From NCBI RefSeq assembly GCF_001679725.1, contig NZ_CP016282.1, forward strand, positions 372,001 to 436,000: DNA of 64,000 nucleotides. Reading direction: 5' to 3'. This document shows, piece after piece, positions 7,854-17,350 of the stretch (position 1 is its first letter; each line of letters opens with the position of its first letter). Under the pieces are notes generated by a model that did not search any database, was not told where the DNA came from, and was given only the letters and a program-made list of their open reading frames with translations. The position numbers were made by a program, and so were the translations under genes. Source of the stretch: Cryobacterium arcticum (GTDB lineage Bacteria > Actinomycetota > Actinomycetes > Actinomycetales > Microbacteriaceae).

Positions 7854-8822
7854 GTGACAGTGACAGAGGCCCCCGCGGCCGCCAGGACCAGCACGCCGCC
7901 GGTGCGTAGAGGCCGAGGCACCTTCCGATCCAGGGTGGTCGTGCCGTACGCGATGCTCGCCCCCGGCATCATCCTGTTCGTGACCTTCATGGCCGCGCCC
8001 ATCGTCTACACCCTGTTCCTGAGCTTCCAGAAGACCAAGGTCTCGGGCCTCGGGCTGGGCTCCGGAGCGCGCACCGCGGTCTTCGCCGGGATCGACAACT
8101 ACGTGACCACCCTCACCAACACCGAGTTCGGGGCCAGCGTCGGCCGGGTGCTGCTGTACGGCTTCATCCTGATCCCGCTGATGCTGGGTCTGGCGCTGCT
8201 CTTCGCACTGCTGCTGGACTCGCGCCGCACCCGCGCGGCCGGCTTCTCCCGCACCGCCATCTTTCTGCCGTACGCGGTTCCCGCCGTGATCAGCTCGCTG
8301 CTCTGGGGCTTCCTCTATCTGCCCGCCGTGAGCCCGTTCTACTTCGTGTTCGACAAGCTGGGCTGGGACGTGCCATCCCTGCTGTCCGCCGGTGGCGTGA
8401 CCTTCGCCATCGCCAACATCGCACTCTGGGGCGGCGTGGGCTTCAACATGATCGTCATGTACACCTCCCTCAAGTCGGTGCCCTCCGACATCTACGAGGC
8501 GGCCAAGCTGGACGGCGCGAGCGAGATCCAGATCGCGCTGCGGATCAAGATCCCGATCATCGCCCCGGCCATCGTGATGACCGCGCTGTTCTCCATGGTC
8601 GCCACGCTGCAGGTCTTCGCCGAGCCCACCACGCTCCGCCCGCTTACCAACTCGCTCTCCACCAGTTGGTCGCCGCTGATGCTGGTCTACCGGGATGCCT
8701 TCACCCGCGACGACATCTACTCGGCCGCCGCCACCTCGATCGTCATCGCCCTGGTGACCTTCGCCTTCTCGTTCCTGTTCCTGCGCGTCGTGCAGAAGCG
8801 CGCCTTCGGCCAGGAGGACTGA
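7854..8822 (+). CDS. Sugar ABC transporter permease, MalF-type
   Basis: An integral membrane protein of 322 residues with about six hydrophobic helices, the first at about 22-44 after a basic N-terminus. The cytoplasmic EAA loop reads EAAKLDGASEIQIALRIKIP, the docking site for the ATPase. This is the first of two CUT1 permease subunits that form the sugar channel. It starts at a GTG 83 bp after the binding-protein gene and ends 2 bp before the second permease gene, so the permeases are co-translated. Confidence 0.9.
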   Translation: MTVTEAPAAARTSTPPVRRGRGTFRSRVVVPYAMLAPGIILFVTFMAAPIVYTLFLSFQKTKVSGLGLGSGARTAVFAGIDNYVTTLTNTEFGASVGRVLLYGFILIPLMLGLALLFALLLDSRRTRAAGFSRTAIFLPYAVPAVISSLLWGFLYLPAVSPFYFVFDKLGWDVPSLLSAGGVTFAIANIALWGGVGFNMIVMYTSLKSVPSDIYEAAKLDGASEIQIALRIKIPIIAPAIVMTALFSMVATLQVFAEPTTLRPLTNSLSTSWSPLMLVYRDAFTRDDIYSAAATSIVIALVTFAFSFLFLRVVQKRAFGQED

Positions 8823-8824
8823 CC

Positions 8825-9730
8825 ATGACCACCTCATCCACCCTCGTCCGGCCCGACCGTGCAGAGCGCAAAGCTCAACGCGACTCGGCGCGCACCTTCC
8901 GGCAGAAGGCCAGCCCGGTCTCCACCGGCATCCTCATCATCGGCGCGATCTACTGCCTGTTCCCGGTTTTCTGGGTGCTGATGGCGTCGAGCAAGGACAG
9001 CTCCGAGCTGTTCTCCACCTTCACCCTGATGCCCAGCAGCCACCTGTGGGACAACATCGTGGAGCTCAGCCAATACCGCAACGGCCTGTTCTGGCGGTGG
9101 GTGCTCAACACCGCCATCTACGCTGGCGTCGGCGCACTGGCATCCACCTGGATCTCGGCGATCTCCGGCTACGTCCTGGCCAAGTTCGAGTTCCCCGGCA
9201 AGAAGGTGGTTTTCTCGATCCTGCTGATGGGCGTGCTCGTGCCCGGAGTGATCCTGGCGATCCCGCAGTACTTCCTGCTCGCCGAAGTCGGACTGACCAA
9301 CACCATGTGGTCGGTGCTGCTGCCCCAGATCATCAGCCCCTACGGCATCTACCTGGCCCGGATCTACGCGGCGGCCTCGCTGCCGACCGAGGTCATCGAA
9401 GCCTCCAGAACCGAGGGGGCCGGTGAGCTGTACATCTTTAACCGCATCGCCCTGCCAATGATGGGCCCGGGTCTGGTGACGATCTTCCTGTTCCAGTTCG
9501 TGGCCGTGTGGAACAACTTCATGCTGCCGTACATCATGCTCGGCGACGACAAGCTGTTCCCGGTCACCGTTGGGCTCAGCGGACTGCTCAACCAGGGCGC
9601 CTCGGCACCGTCGATGTACACCCTGGTGATCACCGGAGCGCTGCTGTCCATCATCCCGCTCATCATCCTGTTCCTCGTCTTGCAGCGCTACTGGAAGGTG
9701 GACCTCGCCGCCGGCGCCGTCAAGGCCTGA
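8825..9730 (+). CDS. Sugar ABC transporter permease, MalG-type
   Basis: A 301-residue permease with six predicted helices and the EAA loop EASRTEGAGELYIFNRIALP. It is the second subunit of the CUT1 importer. The ATG at 8825 was chosen because it follows the previous stop by 2 bp and gives a normal N-terminus with a basic cytoplasmic stretch before helix 1; in-frame upstream extension would overlap the other permease gene. The LacI regulator gene begins 20 bp downstream with its own leaderless promoter. Confidence 0.9.
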   Translation: MTTSSTLVRPDRAERKAQRDSARTFRQKASPVSTGILIIGAIYCLFPVFWVLMASSKDSSELFSTFTLMPSSHLWDNIVELSQYRNGLFWRWVLNTAIYAGVGALASTWISAISGYVLAKFEFPGKKVVFSILLMGVLVPGVILAIPQYFLLAEVGLTNTMWSVLLPQIISPYGIYLARIYAAASLPTEVIEASRTEGAGELYIFNRIALPMMGPGLVTIFLFQFVAVWNNFMLPYIMLGDDKLFPVTVGLSGLLNQGASAPSMYTLVITGALLSIIPLIILFLVLQRYWKVDLAAGAVKA

Positions 9731-9737
9731 CGATCGC

Positions 9738-9749
9738 TAGGATTCACAC
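9738..9749 (+). promoter_or_regulatory. Leaderless promoter of the LacI gene
   Basis: TAGGAT at 9738-9743 followed by 6 nt and a GTG start. It lies in the 19-nt gap after the permease gene, so the regulator can be expressed independently of the transporter operon. Confidence 0.55.
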
Positions 9750-10766
9750 GTGACCCCGCCCCCCGCGAAGCGCCGCCCGACCATCGACGATGTGGCCGCG
9801 GCCGCCGGCGTGTCCCGCGGCACGGTGTCCCGGGTGCTCAACGGCGGCCACTGGGTGAGCCCGGATTCCCTGGCCTCGGTCAACGCCGCGATCAAGAAGA
9901 CCGGCTACCGGGTCAACCCGCACGCCCGGAGCCTCGCGACGAGCCGCGCCAACTCCGTGGCCTTCCTCCTCACCGAAGCCCACGAGCGCCTGTTCGAGGA
10001 TCCCAACTTCGCCGTGCTGATGCGGGGAGCCTCCAAGGCCCTGTCCGCACACGATATTTCGCTCGTGCTGATCATGGCGGGCAACGAAGACGAACAGCGC
10101 CGCGCCACCGAGTTCATCACGGCGGGCCACGTCGACGGGGTGCTGCTGGTCTCTTCGCACAGCAGCCGGCGCGGGCTGATCTCCGAGATCATTGCCGCCG
10201 GTGTTCCGGCGATCGCGTGTGGTGTGCCCTTGGGATTCGAAAAGAAGATGGGCTACGTGGCCGCCGACGACTACGACGGCGCCGGCGAAATGGTGCGTTA
10301 CCTCGCCGGCCTCGGACGCACGCGGATCGCCACGATCGCCGGCCCCGAAGATACCTCGGGCGGCATACGTCGGTACGACGCCTACGTCGATGAACTCGGC
10401 GACGCCTTCGACGCCTCGCTGGTGGCGCGCGGCGACTACAGTCGGGCCAGCGGGGCGCTGGCCATGACCGAGCTCCTACAGCGCAACCCGGACCTGGATG
10501 CGGTCTTCGCCGCCAACGACGTGATGGCCGCCGGTGCCATCGACGTGCTTCTCGCCCAGGGCCGGCGGGTGCCCGAGGACGTCGCCGTCGGCGGGTTCGA
10601 CGATGCCCCGATCGCCACCATGACCACTCCCGCCATCACCACGATGCACCAGCCGTTCGAACGGATCAGCGAGGAGATGGTGCGTCTGCTGCTGCGTGTT
10701 ATCGACGGAGAGCGACCGGCGGCCATCGTCCTGCCCACCGACCTGGTGGTGCGCGCGAGCGCGTAG
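9750..10766 (+). CDS. LacI-family regulator of the beta-galactoside region
   Basis: A cytoplasmic DNA-binding regulator of 338 residues. The LacI helix-turn-helix is at residues 11-31 (TIDDVAAAAGVSRGTVSRVL), followed by the hinge and a periplasmic-binding-protein-like sensor domain (GFDDAPIATM near the C-terminus). The neighbours imply that it represses the transporter operon and the divergent GH42 gene until a galactoside inducer binds. The two CebR-like sites at 6299-6312 and 6385-6398 are the best candidate operators. The GTG start is 6 nt after a TAGGAT box, so the mRNA is probably leaderless. Confidence 0.9.
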   Translation: MTPPPAKRRPTIDDVAAAAGVSRGTVSRVLNGGHWVSPDSLASVNAAIKKTGYRVNPHARSLATSRANSVAFLLTEAHERLFEDPNFAVLMRGASKALSAHDISLVLIMAGNEDEQRRATEFITAGHVDGVLLVSSHSSRRGLISEIIAAGVPAIACGVPLGFEKKMGYVAADDYDGAGEMVRYLAGLGRTRIATIAGPEDTSGGIRRYDAYVDELGDAFDASLVARGDYSRASGALAMTELLQRNPDLDAVFAANDVMAAGAIDVLLAQGRRVPEDVAVGGFDDAPIATMTTPAITTMHQPFERISEEMVRLLLRVIDGERPAAIVLPTDLVVRASA

Positions 10767-10793
10767 ACCGCCTCCGACGGGCCCGTTTGCAAT

Positions 10794-10838
10794 TGTGACT
10801 GTCACATTTGCTCTCTCACCTCTCATGTGACTGTCACA
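10794..10838. promoter_or_regulatory. Twin operator upstream of the arabinose LacI gene
   Basis: The 13-mer TGTGACTGTCACA occurs twice, at 10794-10806 and 10826-10838. Each copy is a near-perfect inverted repeat, and the centres are 32 bp apart, three helical turns. They lie in the 157-bp gap before the LacI gene at 10924 and resemble the operator at 12061-12078. Confidence 0.6.
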
Positions 10839-10867
10839 TCGTGGATGCCGTGCGGGTCCGACCCGTG

Positions 10868-10904
10868 CATAATTGGGGTGCGTTCACATTTGTGACCGTG
10901 CACA
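10868..10904 (+). promoter_or_regulatory. Promoter -10 and operator of the arabinose LacI gene
   Basis: CATAAT at 10868-10873 is a candidate -10 box. TGTGACCGTGCACA at 10891-10904 differs at one position from the core of the araDA operator (TGTGACCGTTCACA) and lies over the likely transcription start. It overlaps a second inverted repeat, TCACATTTGTGA. The arrangement implies autorepression. Confidence 0.55.
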
Positions 10905-10923
10905 TTCGAACGAGGCCTGTCCC

Positions 10924-11943
10924 GTGTCAGCTGAATTGCCCAAGAGTCGCGCACCCAGCATCCGGGATGTCGCGCGCCTTGCCGGTGTCTCGCACCAAAC
11001 GGTCTCGCGAGTGCTGAACAACCATCCGAGCATCCGCGATTCCACCAAGGCCCGGGTGCAGCAGGTCATGGAGGATCTGCAGTACCGGCCCAACCGTGCC
11101 GCTCGGGCGCTCTCCCGCGGCACCTCGCGAACGATCGGTGTTCTGTCGGCGTCGAGCTCGCAGTACGGACCGGCCAGCAGTATCGCGGCCATCCAGGATG
11201 CCGCCAGGGACGCCGGGTACTACGTGAACACGGCGAACCTCACCTCGGTCGACCCGGAGTCGATCGAGGCGGCCCTCGACCACCTGATGTTGCAGTCTGT
11301 GGAGGGGATTGTCGTGATCGCCCCGCAGATGCGGGTCTTCGACGTGCTCGAGCAACTCTCGATCGCGGTGCCCTACGTCACCCTGCAGTCAACCGGGCGG
11401 CTGAACGACCACGGACTCTCCGTCGACCAGATCTACGGTGCCCGCTTGGCCACCCGACACCTCATCGACCTCGGGCACCGCAACATCTACCACCTCGCCG
11501 GCCCGCAGGACTGGATCGAGGCTGAGGCGCGAATGCGCGGCTTCCTGGACGAGATGGGAGCCATGGACGTGCCGACAACCGCACCGATCCTGGGCGACTG
11601 GACGGCCGACTTCGGGTACTACGCCGGCCGGGAACTCCTGCGGGTGCGTGACTTCACGGCCATCTTCTCCTCGAACGACCAGATGGCACTCGGCCTGATG
11701 CACGCCATCCGCGACGCCGGGCTCGATATCCCCGGCGACGTCAGCGTGATCGGTTTTGATGATATTCCGGAAGCGGCACACTTCTGGCCGCCGCTCACCA
11801 CCGTGCGCCAGGACTTCTCCGAGCTCGGCCGGCGCTGCATGGCCCTGCTGCTCGACGACATCACGGACGGGCCCGAAGAGCAGCGCAGCGCCATCATCCC
11901 CGAGCTCATCGTGCGCGCGTCCACAGGGCCGCCCGCCTTCTAA
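10924..11943 (+). CDS. LacI-family regulator, probable arabinose repressor
   Basis: A LacI/GalR regulator of 339 residues. The helix-turn-helix IRDVARLAGVSHQTVSRVLN lies at about 13-32, and the sugar-sensing domain carries DQMALGLMHAIRDAG and VIGFDDIPEA. The GTG at 10924 is preferred over upstream starts, which would read through the operator region; it gives the usual 10-15 residues before the HTH. It is placed directly before araD-araA, whose promoter carries an operator matching one in front of this gene, so it most likely represses both and responds to arabinose or a derivative. It resembles the LacI at 20186-21247 in its HTH (both have HQTVSRVLN). Confidence 0.88.
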   Translation: MSAELPKSRAPSIRDVARLAGVSHQTVSRVLNNHPSIRDSTKARVQQVMEDLQYRPNRAARALSRGTSRTIGVLSASSSQYGPASSIAAIQDAARDAGYYVNTANLTSVDPESIEAALDHLMLQSVEGIVVIAPQMRVFDVLEQLSIAVPYVTLQSTGRLNDHGLSVDQIYGARLATRHLIDLGHRNIYHLAGPQDWIEAEARMRGFLDEMGAMDVPTTAPILGDWTADFGYYAGRELLRVRDFTAIFSSNDQMALGLMHAIRDAGLDIPGDVSVIGFDDIPEAAHFWPPLTTVRQDFSELGRRCMALLLDDITDGPEEQRSAIIPELIVRASTGPPAF

Positions 11944-12020
11944 CTGGCCGGCGGCTCGGCGGCCGCAACCGCGATCCGGGACCCCTGTACGGGGCGTTAC
12001 GCAAAAGTGACCAACCGAAC

Positions 12021-12078
12021 TTGACAGATGATTCCCAGATGCGGCTAACATGAGGTCAGCAATGTGACCGTTCACATT
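12021..12078 (+). promoter_or_regulatory. Promoter and operator of the arabinose operon
   Basis: TTGACA (12021-12026), a 19-bp spacer, and TAACAT (12046-12051) make a recognisable promoter. AATGTGACCGTTCACATT at 12061-12078 is an 18-bp palindrome (AATGTGA...TCACATT) sitting at the predicted transcription start, an ideal place for a LacI-type repressor. Confidence 0.7.
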
Positions 12079-12129
12079 GGGTGTCACATATGCACCACCA
12101 GCACCACCTCAGACAAGGGAGTCGATTCT

Positions 12130-12258
12130 GTGAGCACGTCCACCGCTCAGCACGCCGCACCGGCAGCCGCTGCAGACGAGTCACACGTCACCGGAATCGA
12201 CCACGCACCCTCCTCGGACCGGTCCCGTGCCGTCGACACCGAGTCGGTGTTCGCATGA
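12130..12258 (+). CDS. Short ORF coupled to araD; possible araB remnant
   Basis: An ORF of 42 codons starting with GTG, 9 nt after a strong AAGGGAG ribosome site, whose TGA overlaps the ATG of araD (ATGA at 12255-12258). It should therefore be translated and could couple araD translation. The peptide is Ala/Ser-rich and then reads TGIDHAPSSDRSRAV. Ribulokinases normally open with a similar GIDYGTLSGRAVV segment, and at the DNA level GGAATCGAC, ACG, ACCCTC and GTGCCGTCG line up with such a segment if a few indels are allowed. In typical ara operons araB sits here. The ORF may be what is left after an araB deletion, or simply a leader peptide; the former is inference. Confidence 0.5.
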   Translation: MSTSTAQHAAPAAAADESHVTGIDHAPSSDRSRAVDTESVFA

Positions 12259-12965
12259 GTACCTTTGGACCGCAGATTGAGGTGGCGATTGCCCGGGTTC
12301 GGGCGGATATCGCCCGGTTGCACGGGGAGTTGACCAGTAATGGTCTGGTCGTGTGGACGGGCGGGAATGTGTCGGGTCGGGTGCCGGGTGCGGATTTGTT
12401 CGTGATCAAGCCGAGTGGGGTGGATTACGCGGATCTGGCGCCGGAGAACATGATTCTGTGCGATCTGGACGGCGCTGTCGTTCCGGAGACGCCGGGTTCG
12501 GACCGGTCGCCGTCTTCTGACACGGCCGCGCACGCGTACGTGTACCGGCACATGCCCGAGGTCGGCGGGGTCGTGCACACGCATTCGACCTACGCGACCG
12601 CGTGGGCGGCGCGTGGTGAGGAGATCCCGTGTGTGATCACCGCGATGGCTGATGAGTTCGGCGGCCCGATTCCGGTCGGCCGGTTCGCGATCATCGGGGA
12701 CGACACCATCGGGCAGGGCATCGTGGAGGCGTTGACCGGGCACCGGTCGCGTGCGGTGCTGATGCAGAACCATGGCCCGTTCACCATCGGCAAGGATGCC
12801 CGCGACGCGGTCAAGGCCGCCGTGATGGTCGAAGACGTCGCCCGTACGGTGCACCTGGCCCGTCAGGGTGGGGAGCTCATCCCGATCCCGCAGGACGCGA
12901 TCGATTCCCTCTTCAACCGTTATCAGAACGTCTACGGACAAGCACCGCAAGGAGCACTCAAGTAA
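12255..12965 (+). CDS. araD: L-ribulose-5-phosphate 4-epimerase
   Basis: A class II aldolase-fold enzyme of 236 residues that converts L-ribulose 5-phosphate to D-xylulose 5-phosphate, the last dedicated step of arabinose breakdown. The class signature TGGNVSGR (about 35-42) binds phosphate, IKPSGVDY follows, [12 protein letters not shown] (about 98-109) carries the zinc-binding histidines, and MQNHGPF supplies another. The ATG at 12255 overlaps the stop of the short upstream ORF; an upstream in-frame extension would encode a non-family N-terminus. The stop overlaps the araA start by 1 bp. Codons in the first two-thirds end in G or T more often than in the neighbours, which may point to a different history. 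Confidence 0.92.
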   Translation: MSTFGPQIEVAIARVRADIARLHGELTSNGLVVWTGGNVSGRVPGADLFVIKPSGVDYADLAPENMILCDLDGAVVPETPGSDRSPSSDTAAHAYVYRHMPEVGGVVHTHSTYATAWAARGEEIPCVITAMADEFGGPIPVGRFAIIGDDTIGQGIVEALTGHRSRAVLMQNHGPFTIGKDARDAVKAAVMVEDVARTVHLARQGGELIPIPQDAIDSLFNRYQNVYGQAPQGALK

Positions 12966-14497
12966 TGTCACTCTCCACCCCCACCGCCCTGGCCACGACC
13001 CTGGATTCCTACGAGGTCTGGTTCCTCACCGGCAGCCAGAACCTCTACGGCGAGGAAACCCTCAAGCAGGTTGCCGAGCAGTCTCAGGAGATCGCTCGTG
13101 CCCTCGGGGCCTCCGCCGACGTGCCGGTCCGAATCGTGTGGAAGCCGGTCCTCAAGGACGCGGAGTCGATCCGCCGGGCCGCGCTGGATGCGAACAGTGA
13201 TGACAACGTGATCGGGTTGATCGCGTGGATGCACACGTTCTCGCCGGCGAAGATGTGGATCGGTGGCCTCGACGCGCTCCGCAAGCCCCTGTTGCACCTG
13301 CACACGCAGGCCAACGTGGAGCTGCCGTGGAGCGAGATCGACTTCGACTTCATGAACCTGAACCAGGCCGCGCACGGCGACCGGGAGTTCGGCTATATCC
13401 AAACCCGTCTCGGTGTGTCCCGGAAGACCGTCGTCGGCCACGTGTCGAACCCGGCCGTGACCGCGTCGATCGGCACCTGGACCCGCGCTGCGGCCGGGTG
13501 GGCGGCGTCCCGCAGCATGAAGCTGGCTAGGTTCGGCGACAACATGCGTTACGTCGCCGTGACCGAGGGTGACAAGACCGAGGCCGAACTGCGGTTCGGC
13601 GTGCAGGTGAACACCTGGTCGGTCAACGAACTCGCCGACGCCGTACACGCCGCCACCGACGCCGACATCGACGCTCTCGTGGCCGAATACGAGACCCTCT
13701 ACGACGTCGCCGCCGAGCTCAAGGTCGGCGGCGACCGGCACGGGTCACTCCGTTACGGCGCGGCGATCGAGCTGGGATTGAAGTCGTTCCTGGAAGCGGG
13801 CGGGTTCAGCGCCTTCACCACCAGCTTCGAAGACCTCGGCGCGCTCAAGCAGCTGCCCGGCCTGGCCGTGCAGCGCCTCATGGCGCAGGGCTACGGCTTC
13901 GGCGCCGAGGGCGACTGGAAGACCGCGATCCTCGTGCGTGTGGCCAGCGTCATGGGCGCGGGCCTGCCCGGCGGGGCAAGCCTGATGGAGGACTACACCT
14001 ACGACCTCACCCCGGGAGCGGAACTCATCCTCGGCGCCCACATGCTCGAGGTCAACCCCGCCCTGTCCACGACCAAGCCGACCCTGGAGATCCACCCGTT
14101 GGGCATCGGCGGCCGCGAAGACCCCGTCCGCCTGGTCTTCAACGCCGACCCCGGCCCCGCCGTGGTCGTCGCGATGAGCGACATGCGCGACAGGTTCCGC
14201 CTCGTCGCGAACGTCGTCAACGTCGTCGAACCCACCGAAGCCCTCCCGAAACTGCCCGTGGGCCGCGCGGTCTGGAGCCCCGAACCCGACTTCGCCACCT
14301 CCGCCGCAGCCTGGCTCACCGCCGGCGCCGCCCACCACACCGTCATGTCGACCGCCGTCGGCATCGAGGTGTTCCACGATTTCTCCGAGATAGCCCGCAC
14401 CGAGCTCCTCGTGATCGATAAGACCACCACCCTGCGGGACTTCACCCGCGAGGTGCGCTGGAACCAGGCCTACTACCGCCTCGCGCAAGGCCTGTAA
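12965..14497 (+). CDS. araA: L-arabinose isomerase
   Basis: An isomerase of 510 residues, slightly above the usual 500, that converts L-arabinose to L-ribulose in the cytoplasm. Recognisable blocks are [12 protein letters not shown] near the N-terminus, [31 protein letters not shown] and the metal/active-site part around [12 protein letters not shown] and ILGAHMLEV. Its ATG overlaps the TAA of araD (TAATG), so the genes are translationally coupled. The product, L-ribulose, needs a ribulokinase before AraD can act, and that gene is not present here. Codon use moves from G/T-ending to C-ending along the gene. Confidence 0.95.
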   Translation: MSLSTPTALATTLDSYEVWFLTGSQNLYGEETLKQVAEQSQEIARALGASADVPVRIVWKPVLKDAESIRRAALDANSDDNVIGLIAWMHTFSPAKMWIGGLDALRKPLLHLHTQANVELPWSEIDFDFMNLNQAAHGDREFGYIQTRLGVSRKTVVGHVSNPAVTASIGTWTRAAAGWAASRSMKLARFGDNMRYVAVTEGDKTEAELRFGVQVNTWSVNELADAVHAATDADIDALVAEYETLYDVAAELKVGGDRHGSLRYGAAIELGLKSFLEAGGFSAFTTSFEDLGALKQLPGLAVQRLMAQGYGFGAEGDWKTAILVRVASVMGAGLPGGASLMEDYTYDLTPGAELILGAHMLEVNPALSTTKPTLEIHPLGIGGREDPVRLVFNADPGPAVVVAMSDMRDRFRLVANVVNVVEPTEALPKLPVGRAVWSPEPDFATSAAAWLTAGAAHHTVMSTAVGIEVFHDFSEIARTELLVIDKTTTLRDFTREVRWNQAYYRLAQGL

Positions 14498-14539
14498 CAC
14501 CCTGCATCACCAACACACAGCACCATCAGCTTTTTACGT

Positions 14540-14557
14540 ATTGACATCAATGTCGAT
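14540..14557. promoter_or_regulatory. Palindromic operator-like site before chvE
   Basis: ATTGACAT-CA-ATGTCGAT is an inverted repeat with 7 of 8 arm positions matching, in the 84-bp gap between araA and the binding-protein gene. It contains a TTGACA that could be a -35 element, and a second TTGACA begins at 14557. A separate promoter or operator for the transporter is likely; the binding protein is unknown. Confidence 0.5.
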
Positions 14558-14581
14558 TGACAACACGAAAGGAAACACCCA

Positions 14582-15703
14582 GTGAAGTTCAAATCACTCC
14601 TCGGCGTCCTGGCAACTGGAGCCATGGTCGTATCCCTCGCAGCCTGTTCAGGCGGAGGTTCCGGCTCTGACGCGGGCGCCGGCGACGGCGGCCTCGTGGG
14701 CGTCGCGATGCCCACGAAGTCCTCTGAGCGCTGGATCAACGACGGCAACGCCGTCAAGGAACAGCTCGAAGCCAAGGGCTTCAAGGTCGACCTGCAGTAC
14801 GCAGAGGACGACATCCCCACCCAGGTTTCCCAGATCGAGAACATGATCACCAAGGGCGCCAAGGCCCTGATCGTCGCCTCCATCGACGGCACCACGCTCA
14901 CCAGCGTGCTCCAGGACGCCGCAGACGCCGACATTCCCGTCATCGCCTACGACCGACTGATCCGCGACACCGACAACGTCAGCTACTACGCCTCCTTCGA
15001 CAACTTCAAGGTCGGCCAGCAGCAGGCTTGGTCCATGCTCAACGGCCTCGGCCTGGTCGGGCTCGACGGAACGCCCACCGACGGTGCCCCCGCCGGCCCG
15101 TTCAACGTTGAGCTCTTCGCCGGTAGCCCGGATGACAACAACGCCACGTTCTTCTACAACGGTGCGATGGACGTCCTCCAGCCGCTCATCGATGACAAGA
15201 CCATCGTCGTCAAGAGCGGCCAGACCGACTTCAACACGGCGGCGACGCTGCGTTGGGACGGCGAAGAGGCACAGAGCCGTATGGAGAACATCCTGACGTC
15301 GACGTACTCTGACGGCAGCAAGGTCAACGGCATCCTCTCCCCGTACGACGGTATCTCGCGAGGCATCATCTCTGCCCTCGAGGGCGCCGGCTACTCGACG
15401 GGTGCTGAATGGCCCGTCATCTCCGGCCAGGACGCCGAGCTCGACTCGGTCAAGGCCATCGTTTCCGGTGAGCAGTACGCCACCATCTTCAAGGACACCC
15501 GCAAGCTGGCCGAGGTCGCCGTCTCGATGACCCTCGCCCTGCTGAACGGTGACACCCCGGAGATCAACAACACCACTGACTACGACAACGGCGTGAAGGT
15601 TGTGGACTCCTACCTCCTCGACTCCGCAATCGTGGTCAAGGACAACATCACGGAGCAGCTGGTTGACAGCGGCTACTGGACCCAGGCCGAGATCGACGGC
15701 TAA
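14582..15703 (+). CDS. chvE: Multiple-monosaccharide ABC transporter binding lipoprotein
   Basis: A type-I periplasmic-binding protein of 373 residues with a lipoprotein signal; the lipobox ends LAAC with Cys22. [29 protein letters not shown] and [10 protein letters not shown] are characteristic of the ChvE/XylF group, which binds aldopentoses and hexoses such as arabinose, xylose, glucose or galactose. It starts at a GTG with a GAAAGGAAA ribosome site. Position after araDA points to L-arabinose among its ligands. A strong stem-loop separates it from the ATPase gene and probably boosts its relative level. Confidence 0.9.
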   Translation: MKFKSLLGVLATGAMVVSLAACSGGGSGSDAGAGDGGLVGVAMPTKSSERWINDGNAVKEQLEAKGFKVDLQYAEDDIPTQVSQIENMITKGAKALIVASIDGTTLTSVLQDAADADIPVIAYDRLIRDTDNVSYYASFDNFKVGQQQAWSMLNGLGLVGLDGTPTDGAPAGPFNVELFAGSPDDNNATFFYNGAMDVLQPLIDDKTIVVKSGQTDFNTAATLRWDGEEAQSRMENILTSTYSDGSKVNGILSPYDGISRGIISALEGAGYSTGAEWPVISGQDAELDSVKAIVSGEQYATIFKDTRKLAEVAVSMTLALLNGDTPEINNTTDYDNGVKVVDSYLLDSAIVVKDNITEQLVDSGYWTQAEIDG

Positions 15704-15717
15704 GAGTCACGTGTTCT

Positions 15718-15753
15718 GACCGGCCGGCGGGGCTCACGCCCCGCCGGCCGGTC
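15718..15753 (+). other. Intercistronic stem-loop after chvE
   Basis: GACCGGCCGGCGGGGC and its exact complement GCCCCGCCGGCCGGTC form a perfect 16-bp stem with a 4-nt TCAC loop, 14 nt after the chvE stop. No T-run follows, so it is more likely an mRNA 3'-end stabiliser or leaky terminator than a full stop. Confidence 0.75.
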
Positions 15754-15787
15754 ACCACAAAGCATTAGACCTCAGAAAGGAACGCAC

Positions 15788-17317
15788 GTGACCACCAACA
15801 TCCTCGAGATGCGCGGTATTACCAAGACCTTCCCCGGCGTCAAGGCGCTACAGGACGTGACGCTCAATGTCGCTCGCGGCGAAGTTCACGCCATCTGTGG
15901 TGAGAACGGCGCGGGCAAGTCCACGCTTATGAAGGTGCTCAGCGGGGTCTACCCGCACGGCACCTACACCGGCGACATCGTCTTCGAAGACGAAGTCGTT
16001 GAATTCAAAGACATTCGGGACAGCGAAGCCAAGGGCATCGTCATCATCCACCAGGAACTCGCCCTGAGTCCCTATCTCTCCATCGCGGAGAACATTTTCC
16101 TCAACAACGAACAGCGCGGCGCTCTCGGCCTGATCGACTGGAACAAGACCAACAGCGAGGCCGTCAAGTTGCTCGCCCGCGTGGGCCTGCGCGAGAACCC
16201 GACCACCAAGATCATGGACATCGGTGTCGGCAAGCAGCAGCTCGTGGAGATCGCCAAGGCCCTCTCCAAGCGCGTGAAGCTTCTCATCCTGGACGAGCCG
16301 ACGGCCGCCCTCAATGACGAGGACTCCGACCACCTGCTCAACCTGATGCTGCACCTCAAGGGCCAGGGGATCACCTCGATCATCATCAGCCACAAGCTGA
16401 ACGAGATCAAGAAGGTCTCCGACGCCGTCACGGTCATCCGCGATGGCAAGGCCATCGAGACGATCGCAAAGCAGGAGGTCACTGAAGACCGCATCATCAA
16501 GGACATGGTCGGCCGCGACCTCGAACACCGCTACCCGGACCACACGCCCAACATCGGCGAGGAGATCCTGCGGGTCGAGGACTGGACCGCCCACCATCCC
16601 CAGGACCCCACCCGGGTCATGGTCGACAACGTGAACCTGAACGTGCGCCGCGGCGAGATCGTCGGCATCGCCGGCCTCATGGGCGCCGGACGCACCGAGT
16701 TCGCGATGAGCCTGTTCGGCCGCACGTACGGCAGCCGCATCAGCGGCAAGGTCTTCAAGGCGGGCAAGGAGATCAAGACCCGCACGGTGACCGAGGCGAT
16801 CGACAACGGTATCGCCTACGCCACCGAGGACCGCAAGACCTACGGCCTCAACCTCATCGAGGACATCAAGCGCAACATCTCGATGGCATCCCTCGGCAAG
16901 CTCGTCAAGGGCGGGCTCGTGGACGACAACGAAGAATTCAAGATCGCCAACGAGTACCGCACGAGCATGAACATCAAGGCACCGACCGTGCTGGCCAAGA
17001 CCGGGAAGCTCTCCGGTGGTAACCAGCAGAAGGTCGTGCTGTCGAAGTGGATCTACTCGAACCCCGATGTGCTGATCCTGGATGAGCCCACTCGCGGCAT
17101 CGACGTCGGCGCCAAGTACGAGATCTACGCGATCATCAACGCCCTCGCTGCACAGGGCAAGGGCGTCATCGTGATCTCGTCCGAGCTGCCGGAACTGATC
17201 GGCATCTGCGACCGCATTTACACCCTTTCCGAGGGACGCATCACGGGAGAATTCCCCATTGACGATGCCAGCCCGGAAACCCTCATCAAGCACATGACCA
17301 TGGAAAAGGCCCGTTAG
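15788..17317 (+). CDS. gguA: Multiple-monosaccharide ABC transporter ATPase
   Basis: A cytoplasmic ATPase of 509 residues with two fused ABC domains. The first has Walker [10 protein letters not shown] (about 38-46), an unusual signature region [15 protein letters not shown] and Walker [12 protein letters not shown]. The second has a degenerate Walker A ([12 protein letters not shown]), signature [14 protein letters not shown] and Walker [15 protein letters not shown]. This split is standard for the CUT2/RbsA class. It energises import of the sugar bound by the chvE product through the permease encoded 33 bp downstream. A GAAAGGA ribosome site precedes the GTG start. Confidence 0.92.
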   Translation: MTTNILEMRGITKTFPGVKALQDVTLNVARGEVHAICGENGAGKSTLMKVLSGVYPHGTYTGDIVFEDEVVEFKDIRDSEAKGIVIIHQELALSPYLSIAENIFLNNEQRGALGLIDWNKTNSEAVKLLARVGLRENPTTKIMDIGVGKQQLVEIAKALSKRVKLLILDEPTAALNDEDSDHLLNLMLHLKGQGITSIIISHKLNEIKKVSDAVTVIRDGKAIETIAKQEVTEDRIIKDMVGRDLEHRYPDHTPNIGEEILRVEDWTAHHPQDPTRVMVDNVNLNVRRGEIVGIAGLMGAGRTEFAMSLFGRTYGSRISGKVFKAGKEIKTRTVTEAIDNGIAYATEDRKTYGLNLIEDIKRNISMASLGKLVKGGLVDDNEEFKIANEYRTSMNIKAPTVLAKTGKLSGGNQQKVVLSKWIYSNPDVLILDEPTRGIDVGAKYEIYAIINALAAQGKGVIVISSELPELIGICDRIYTLSEGRITGEFPIDDASPETLIKHMTMEKAR

Positions 17318-17350
17318 CGTCGGCGCTATCGGAATAGGAGAAACGTCAAA

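Noticed and set aside
15718..15753. Full transcription terminator between chvE and gguA
   Set aside because: The stem is perfect but has no T-run, and gguA-gguB would then lack a visible promoter; a partial terminator or mRNA stabiliser fits better.
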